Below are positions 59,167 to 64,000 of a stretch of 64,000 nucleotides of DNA, in pieces. Source of the DNA: Aggregatibacter segnis (GTDB lineage Bacteria; Pseudomonadota; Gammaproteobacteria; Enterobacterales; Pasteurellaceae); assembly GCF_003130075.1 (NCBI RefSeq), contig NZ_NRCW01000004.1, positions 238,974 through 302,973 on the forward strand, read 5' to 3'. Positions within the stretch are counted from its first letter, which is position 1. Each line of letters begins with the position of its first letter. The position numbers were made by a program, and so were the translations under genes. The notes under the pieces were generated by a model that worked only from the letters and a program-made list of their open reading frames with translations, did no database searches and was not told the DNA's origin.

Positions 59167-59721
59167 ATGAGCAAAAAAATAGGGTTAATATTGACCGCAC
59201 TTTCTCTTGTTTTAACCGGTTGTGTGCCGGCGCCGCAAGGGTTAGAGCCAAAACAATTTGATGCGTTAAATTTAAACAACATTCAACCGCAAGATTATGA
59301 CTGCCGTTGTGTCAAAGTGCGTCTGGGCGGCAAAGTGATTTCTGCCACCGCCTTAAAAAATCAGACAAAAGTGGAAGTATTAAATCAAACGGTCGCGTAT
59401 TTCTCTGCAAAACCGATGATTGATAGCCACAGCAATGGGCGATTTATTGCCTACTTAAACGGCTTTGTGGATCCGGAAAACTTAAAAGATCAATATATTA
59501 CTGTTGCCGGTGTATTAAGCGGCAAAGAGCCGGGCAAAATTGATCAAGCGGATTACAGCTATCCGGTGGTGCAAGCCCATCAATATCGTCTTTGGAAGCT
59601 CGTGCAAGAATATTATTACGATCCGGATGATATGTATGATTACGGACCGTTTTATCCATACGGCTGGTGGGCGCCGAGATTTATGTGGGCCGAACCACGC
59701 CTTCGCTATAATTTGTATTAA
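59167..59721 (+). CDS. Slp/YeaY-family outer-membrane lipoprotein
   Basis: A 184-residue lipoprotein with lipobox LTGC (Cys19). The mature part has the Slp-type core (CRCVKVRLGGKVISATALKNQTKVEV) and ends in an aromatic Tyr/Trp/Pro-rich tail (YGPFYPYGWWAPRF). E. coli has a Slp-like gene (yeaY) at the same place between tsaB and fadD. A USS (59194-59202) codes for part of the signal peptide. GAGGAG precedes the start. Confidence 0.88.
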   Translation: MSKKIGLILTALSLVLTGCVPAPQGLEPKQFDALNLNNIQPQDYDCRCVKVRLGGKVISATALKNQTKVEVLNQTVAYFSAKPMIDSHSNGRFIAYLNGFVDPENLKDQYITVAGVLSGKEPGKIDQADYSYPVVQAHQYRLWKLVQEYYYDPDDMYDYGPFYPYGWWAPRFMWAEPRLRYNLY

Positions 59722-59726
59722 GTTTG

Positions 59727-59758
59727 GGCGGAATGTTAGAATTCCGCCTCATTTTATA
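59727..59758 (+). terminator. Terminator after the Slp-like gene
   Basis: GGCGGAAT (59727-59734) pairs with ATTCCGCC (59741-59748), followed by TCATTTTAT. Confidence 0.75.
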
Positions 59759-59787
59759 AAAATAAAGAAAAAAGATAAGGAATCACC

Positions 59788-61479
59788 ATGACTAAACCTT
59801 GGTTTCAAAATTATCCGGAAGGTTCTGAGCATGAGTTGGACACCTCAGAATATGATTCGATTTTAGATATGTTTGATAAAGCGATTCGCGAACATCCCGA
59901 CCGAGCTGCTTATATTAATATGGGACAAGTTTTAACGTTTCGTAAATTAGAAGAACGCAGCCGTGCTTTTGCTGCCTATTTGCAAAATGAATTGAAGTTG
60001 GAGCGTGGTGAGCGTGTGGCATTAATGATGCCGAATTTATTGCAATATCCAATCGCCTTGTTTGGTATTTTACGTGCTGGTCTTGTGGTGGTGAATGTGA
60101 ATCCGCTTTACACACCACGCGAGTTGGAACACCAGCTGCAAGACAGTGGCGCCAAAGCCATTGTGGTGGTGTCTAACTTTGCTTCTACCTTAGAAAAAAT
60201 CGTTTTTAACACTTCCGTGAAACATGTGATTTTGACCCGTATGGGCGATCAGTTGTCTTTCGGCAAACGCACATTAGTGAACTTCGTGGTGAAATACGTG
60301 AAGAAACTCGTACCAAAATATAAGTTGCCAAATGCGGTCACGTTCCGTGAAGTGTTGAGTGTCGGTAAATATCGTCAATATGTGCGTCCGCAAATGGAAC
60401 GCGATGATTTGGCCTTTTTGCAATACACTGGCGGTACGACGGGCGTCGCGAAAGGCGCGATGTTGTCGCACGGTAATATTATCGTGAATGTGTTCCAAGC
60501 CAAGTGGATTGCCCATCCTTTTGTGGGCGATCGTAGTCGTGAACGATTGGCTATTCTAGCTTTGCCGTTGTATCACGTTTTTGCCCTCACCGTGAACTGC
60601 TTGCTGTTTATTGAATTGGGGGTGACTGCCGTATTAATTACGAACCCGCGTGATATCCCGGGTTTTGTAAAAGAACTGAAAAAATATCCGTTTGTGGCGA
60701 TTACCGGTGTGAATACCTTGTTTAACGCCTTGTTAAACAATGACGAGTTGAAGAACGTAAACTTCTCTGCCTTAAAACTTTCCGTGGGCGGCGGCATGGC
60801 GATTCACCAGTCCGTTGCAACTCGTTGGCATGAATTGACCGGTTGTAACATTATTGAAGGTTACGGCATGACAGAATGCTCTCCGCTAATTGCGGCATGC
60901 CCTGTGAATGTGGTGAAGCATAACGGCAGTATTGGTGTGCCGGTCCCGAACACGGATATTCGAATTGTGAAAGAAGACGGTTCTGAAGCGACTCTCGGTG
61001 AAGCCGGGGAGTTGTGGGTGAAAGGCGAACAGGTGATGCAAGGTTATTGGCAACGCCCGGAAGCCACCGCAGAAGTGATCAAAGACGGTTGGATGGCAAC
61101 CGGTGATATTGTGATCATGGATGAAAGTTACAGTTTGCGCATTGTGGATCGCAAAAAAGACATGATTTTGGTGTCCGGTTTTAACGTGTATCCGAATGAA
61201 ATCGAAGATGTAGCGATGTTAAACAATAAAGTGGCTGAAGTCGCGGCAATCGGTGTGCCAAATGACGTGTCCGGGGAAACCATCAAACTCTTCGTTGTGA
61301 AGAAAGAGGACAGTTTAACCCGCGATGAATTACGACAACATTGCCGTAAATATTTAACCGGCTATAAAATTCCAAAAGACATTGAGTTCCGTGAGGAATT
61401 GCCGAAAACCAACGTGGGTAAAATTTTACGTCGTGTTTTACGTGATGAAGAAATTGCGAAACGTGCGACAACTGCCTAA
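59788..61479 (+). CDS. fadD: Long-chain fatty acid-CoA ligase
   Basis: Activates imported long-chain fatty acids to acyl-CoA at the inner membrane. 563 residues (E. coli 561) with the AMP motif [27 protein letters not shown], and the FACS region DGWMATGDI...[19 protein letters not shown], then Lys in [11 protein letters not shown]. No beta-oxidation genes are near; the product may feed phospholipid synthesis or be cleaved by TesB. AAGGAA precedes the start. There is no USS inside. Confidence 0.96.
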   Translation: MTKPWFQNYPEGSEHELDTSEYDSILDMFDKAIREHPDRAAYINMGQVLTFRKLEERSRAFAAYLQNELKLERGERVALMMPNLLQYPIALFGILRAGLVVVNVNPLYTPRELEHQLQDSGAKAIVVVSNFASTLEKIVFNTSVKHVILTRMGDQLSFGKRTLVNFVVKYVKKLVPKYKLPNAVTFREVLSVGKYRQYVRPQMERDDLAFLQYTGGTTGVAKGAMLSHGNIIVNVFQAKWIAHPFVGDRSRERLAILALPLYHVFALTVNCLLFIELGVTAVLITNPRDIPGFVKELKKYPFVAITGVNTLFNALLNNDELKNVNFSALKLSVGGGMAIHQSVATRWHELTGCNIIEGYGMTECSPLIAACPVNVVKHNGSIGVPVPNTDIRIVKEDGSEATLGEAGELWVKGEQVMQGYWQRPEATAEVIKDGWMATGDIVIMDESYSLRIVDRKKDMILVSGFNVYPNEIEDVAMLNNKVAEVAAIGVPNDVSGETIKLFVVKKEDSLTRDELRQHCRKYLTGYKIPKDIEFREELPKTNVGKILRRVLRDEEIAKRATTA

Positions 61480-61501
61480 GTTATTTTATTAATCAATTCG
61501 A

Positions 61502-61540
61502 GAGAGAATGTCGCTTTACAGCACATTCTCTCCTTTATTT
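61502..61540 (+). terminator. Terminator after fadD, abutting the rnd start
   Basis: GAGAGAATGT (61502-61511) pairs with ACATTCTCTC (61523-61532), followed by CTTTATTTC. The U-rich tail ends two bases before the rnd ATG. Confidence 0.85.
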
Positions 61541-61542
61541 CT

Positions 61543-62700
61543 ATGACATATCAAATAAAAGAATGTAACACTCCACCAAACTTTAAATTAATTACCGATG
61601 ACCATGCCTTGCTTGAGGTTTGTGAACAGGCGAGAGCGCAAAGTGCGGTGGCATTAGACACGGAATTTATTCGAGTCAGAACCCTGCACCCCAAATTAGG
61701 GCTAATTCAATTATATGCCGGTGATGAGGTGGCGTTAATTGACCCAACAACGATTCAGGATTTTTCCCCTTTTATTGCCTTACTTGCCGATGAAAGCGTA
61801 TTGAAAGTATTGCATGCCTGTGGTGAGGATTTGGAAGTTTTTCAACATTATTTCCAACAATTACCACAGCCTATGTGCGATACACAGGTGATGGCGAATT
61901 TTCTTGGTTTTACCGGTTCTGCCGGTTTTGCTACGTTGGTGCAACATTATTTCCACATTGAAATTGATAAAGGTGCTTCACGCACCGATTGGCTAGCGCG
62001 TCCATTATCAGAGATACAGTTACGATATGCCGCTGCGGATGTATGGTACTTATTGCCTTTATATGCACAAATGCAGATACAACTGGCACAAACCGAATGG
62101 CAAAGTGCGGTGAAAAATGAATGTGAATTTTTACTGAACAAACGGGCTCATGCTGTTAAAAATCCTGATACGGCTTATTTTACGATTCCGAATGCGTGGA
62201 AGTTAAATCGCTTAGAATTAATGCGTTTAAAATTGCTCGCAAAATGGCGCATGGAAGAAGCCATGAAACGGGATTTAGCGTTAAATTTTGTGGTACGTGC
62301 AGAAAATTTATGGCAAGTGGCTAAATACAATCCGAAGAACACATCGGCTTTATTAGAACTCGGTTTGAGTACGGCAGAAGTTCGTATTCACGGTAAGAAA
62401 TTGCTACAAATTATTGATCAGGTGAAACGCATTCCAGAGAATGATTATCCGCAGCCAATTCAACGTCTAGCGGATGATTCGCGCTATAAAGCCGTATTGA
62501 AGGTATTGCAGCAACAATTAATTCAGATTGCGCCGGCGAATTTACCGAAAGAGGTGATTGCCAGTAAGCGTCATTTAGAAAGTCTGATGAAGTGGCACTG
62601 GGGAAAAGAAACGGAGGATGAACCGCCGGAATTATTAAGTGGTTGGCGTAAACCCTTTGGTGAAAGCCTATTGGCATCTCTGAAAACATTCGATGCATAA
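61543..62700 (+). CDS. rnd: Ribonuclease D
   Basis: A 3'-5' exonuclease trimming tRNA 3' ends. 385 residues: the DEDDy nuclease domain with ALDTEFIRVRT, HACGEDLEVF and the YAAADVWYLLPLY Tyr/Asp block, then two HRDC-like domains. The N-terminus is about ten residues longer than in E. coli. No ribosome site is visible; the bases before the ATG are the U-rich tail of the fadD terminator. USS copies at 61641 and 62103 code for QSAV. Gene order fadD-rnd is the same as in E. coli. Confidence 0.94.
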   Translation: MTYQIKECNTPPNFKLITDDHALLEVCEQARAQSAVALDTEFIRVRTLHPKLGLIQLYAGDEVALIDPTTIQDFSPFIALLADESVLKVLHACGEDLEVFQHYFQQLPQPMCDTQVMANFLGFTGSAGFATLVQHYFHIEIDKGASRTDWLARPLSEIQLRYAAADVWYLLPLYAQMQIQLAQTEWQSAVKNECEFLLNKRAHAVKNPDTAYFTIPNAWKLNRLELMRLKLLAKWRMEEAMKRDLALNFVVRAENLWQVAKYNPKNTSALLELGLSTAEVRIHGKKLLQIIDQVKRIPENDYPQPIQRLADDSRYKAVLKVLQQQLIQIAPANLPKEVIASKRHLESLMKWHWGKETEDEPPELLSGWRKPFGESLLASLKTFDA

Positions 62701-62711
62701 TGCTTTCAAAT

Positions 62712-62774
62712 AAAAAAGTGCGGTGGTTTTTCAATACGTTTTTAAACGTTATAAAAATCGACCGCACTTTTTAT
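62712..62774. terminator. Inverted USS pair between rnd and the peroxidase gene
   Basis: AAAAAGTGCGGT (62713-62724) faces ACCGCACTTTTT (62761-62772), with an inner ACGTTTTTAAACGT palindrome. T-rich flanks on both strands fit a bidirectional terminator for the convergent genes. Confidence 0.65.
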
Positions 62775-62783
62775 TGATGGTGA

Positions 62784-63929
62784 TTATTGTAATTTCTTAC
62801 CTTCAAACTCACCCGTGAGACTTTCTAAGAAAGACGTAATGTCATCAATGTCTTGTTGTTGCGGTTTCACGTTGCTTTGATATTGCAACATAATGCGAAC
62901 AGCTTCTTTCAAGTCTTTTGCCGTAGCATCATGCATATAAGGCGCAGTTAATGCGATATTACGCAATGACGGCACTTTAAAGCGATGCATATCATACGAA
63001 TCCTTGGTTTGTTTGAAACGACCGTGGTCCTCTTCGGTAATTGGTGTGCCACGATCTTTGAAGTAATCGCCGTAAATACCCATGTATTCGTAAGATTGGC
63101 CACCCATATTTACGCCGGTATGGCAGGTATCGCATTTATGTTTCTTAAACAATTCGTAGCCTTTTAATTGCTGCTCATTTAATGCGGTTTTATCGCCTTT
63201 CAAGTAACGGTCAAAATCGCTGTTTGGCGTGATTAAGGTTTTTTCATATTCACCGATAGCGTGGGTTAATGTGGCTTGACTCACTTCAGGATAAACTTTT
63301 AAGAATTCTTTTTTGAATTCTTCATCCTGTTTAAATTTCGCTACAATGTCATCCCATGTGTGGGCGCCCATCTCGATAGGGTTAACCGGTGGTCCACCTG
63401 CTTGGTCAGCAAGATCGATTGCACGACCATCCCAGAATTGGACGAAGTTAAATGCGGAGTTAAATACAGTTGGCGCGTTGATGCCACCTTTTTTGCCTTC
63501 AATACCGATAGAGACATCTAAGCGGTCAACCCCACCTTTGTCGAGTTGGTGGCAAGTTTCGCATTGAACGGTACCATCTTGAGAGAGACGATCGTCCATA
63601 AAGAGTTTACGACCAAGTTCTACTTTGGCCGGATCCGTCATGATGGAATCCGGAATTGGTTGGATCAGGCTGTGAGGATTTGTTCCTTCCGTATTTGCCG
63701 GTAAAAAGGCTTTACGTTGTTCGCGAATCCAATTTAATAATGTGGTTTTTTCGTTTTCATCCGGACGACTTCCCCAGTGAACATGACGGAATGTCGCTAC
63801 CGGCATTTCGTTATTTTCAATCACGCGTTCAAGTTTTGCTAAATCAACTTCAGATAATTTACTTGGATCTTTTAAGCCATCCAGTAATTTATTTAATAAA
63901 AAGACGCGTTTACCTGATTCAATTGTCAA
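62784..63929 (-). CDS. Cytochrome c peroxidase (YhjA/quinol-peroxidase type), 5' end missing
   Basis: A periplasmic multi-haem peroxidase. The 381 visible residues hold two CxxCH sites, CETCH (123-127) and CDTCH (266-270), with FNSAFNFVQFWDGRA, GGPPVNPIEM and VPSLRNIALTAPYMHD. Compared with E. coli YhjA, which has an N-terminal anchor and a third haem site, about 85 residues are missing. The frame stays open beyond the TTG at 63929 and contains CRLCH (63945-63959), then meets TAG at 63987. Either a frameshift, a rearrangement or a truncated gene explains this. The coordinates give the part I can support; it may be a pseudogene. Confidence 0.75.
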   Translation of the reverse strand: MTIESGKRVFLLNKLLDGLKDPSKLSEVDLAKLERVIENNEMPVATFRHVHWGSRPDENEKTTLLNWIREQRKAFLPANTEGTNPHSLIQPIPDSIMTDPAKVELGRKLFMDDRLSQDGTVQCETCHQLDKGGVDRLDVSIGIEGKKGGINAPTVFNSAFNFVQFWDGRAIDLADQAGGPPVNPIEMGAHTWDDIVAKFKQDEEFKKEFLKVYPEVSQATLTHAIGEYEKTLITPNSDFDRYLKGDKTALNEQQLKGYELFKKHKCDTCHTGVNMGGQSYEYMGIYGDYFKDRGTPITEEDHGRFKQTKDSYDMHRFKVPSLRNIALTAPYMHDATAKDLKEAVRIMLQYQSNVKPQQQDIDDITSFLESLTGEFEGKKLQ

Positions 63930-63975
63930 AGTTACAAATAAGTGGCATAATCGGCAAAACTTAGAACGATAGAAT

Positions 63976-63997
63976 AAGGCTTTAGCCTATTTTTTTA
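63976..63997 (+). terminator. Terminator-like hairpin at the right edge
   Basis: AGGC-TTTA-GCCT followed by ATTTTTTTA on the + strand. No + strand gene ends here within the window, which adds to the oddity of the peroxidase 5' end. Confidence 0.45.
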
Positions 63998-64000
63998 CAC

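Noticed and set aside
63000..64000. Insertion sequence end near the right edge as cause of the broken peroxidase
   Set aside because: No terminal inverted repeat or transposase can be recognised in the bases available.

Overview
The window reads as an ordinary chromosomal segment of a member of the Pasteurellaceae, most likely Aggregatibacter or a close Haemophilus relative. The 9-mer AAGTGCGGT (Haemophilus-type DNA uptake signal, USS) occurs about 72 times by eye on the two strands, roughly once per 0.9 kb, which marks a naturally transformable species of the Haemophilus/Aggregatibacter/Pasteurella branch. Gene content and several gene orders match what I recall of H. influenzae (prlC next to an OppA-like lipoprotein, ribA/pgpB, tesB with a DUF455 gene, cnoX-trxB-cydDC). 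The intact monofunctional catalase would fit A. actinomycetemcomitans better than the catalase-negative A. aphrophilus, but that is inference. There are no prophages, integrases, complete insertion sequences or CRISPR arrays.

Layout. 0-8.6 kb: 3' part of a nickel/cobalt transporter, tRNA-Asn, uvrB, a DegQ-type protease, zapG, ycaO and manA. 8.6-15.4 kb: a structured leader with an orphan terminator, a CRP-type promoter and a glucose-family PTS EIICB, then a YafS-like methyltransferase divergent from gloB, hemA, nagC and a tRNA-Met/Leu/Gln/Gln cluster. 15.4-24.7 kb: the sapABCDF operon, divergent from ycjX-ycjF and a short tyrR. 24.6-31.4 kb: tsaE-amiB-mutL-miaA-hfq-hflX in the classic order. 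31.5-36.4 kb: tRNA-Gly, orn, rsgA and ptsH-ptsI-crr. 36.4-45.4 kb: prlC, a YbaN-like protein, a peptide-binding lipoprotein, ribA, pgpB, nagK, a YceB-like protein, then a compact group made of a lipoprotein of unknown function, an atypical kinase-like protein and a 40-residue Gly/Val lipoprotein. 45.4-55.4 kb: a DUF455 ferritin-like protein, tesB, 4.5S SRP RNA, cydC/cydD, trxB, cnoX, katA and a periplasmic rhodanese. 55.5-64 kb: hexose-6-phosphate mutarotase, yoaA-tsaB, a Slp/YeaY-like lipoprotein, fadD, rnd and a cytochrome c peroxidase whose 5' end is missing or broken at the window edge.

How the parts connect. PTS sugar uptake is well represented: HPr, EI, EIIA-Glc and a membrane EIICB, with CRP-like sites before ptsG and ptsH, plus manA, nagK, nagC and the mutarotase. 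tRNA maturation at the anticodon loop is represented by tsaB, tsaE and miaA. Disulfide and redox homeostasis sits in trxB-cydD-cydC, next to catalase and a peroxidase. Sap proteins, amiB, zapG, DegQ and several lipoproteins serve the envelope.

No convincing new multi-gene defence or mobile system is visible. The points most worth following are the lipoprotein/kinase-like/micro-lipoprotein group at 43.8-45.4 kb, the possible small RNA or attenuator before ptsG, the broken peroxidase 5' end, and the use of USS copies as start codons, N-terminal coding and terminators.
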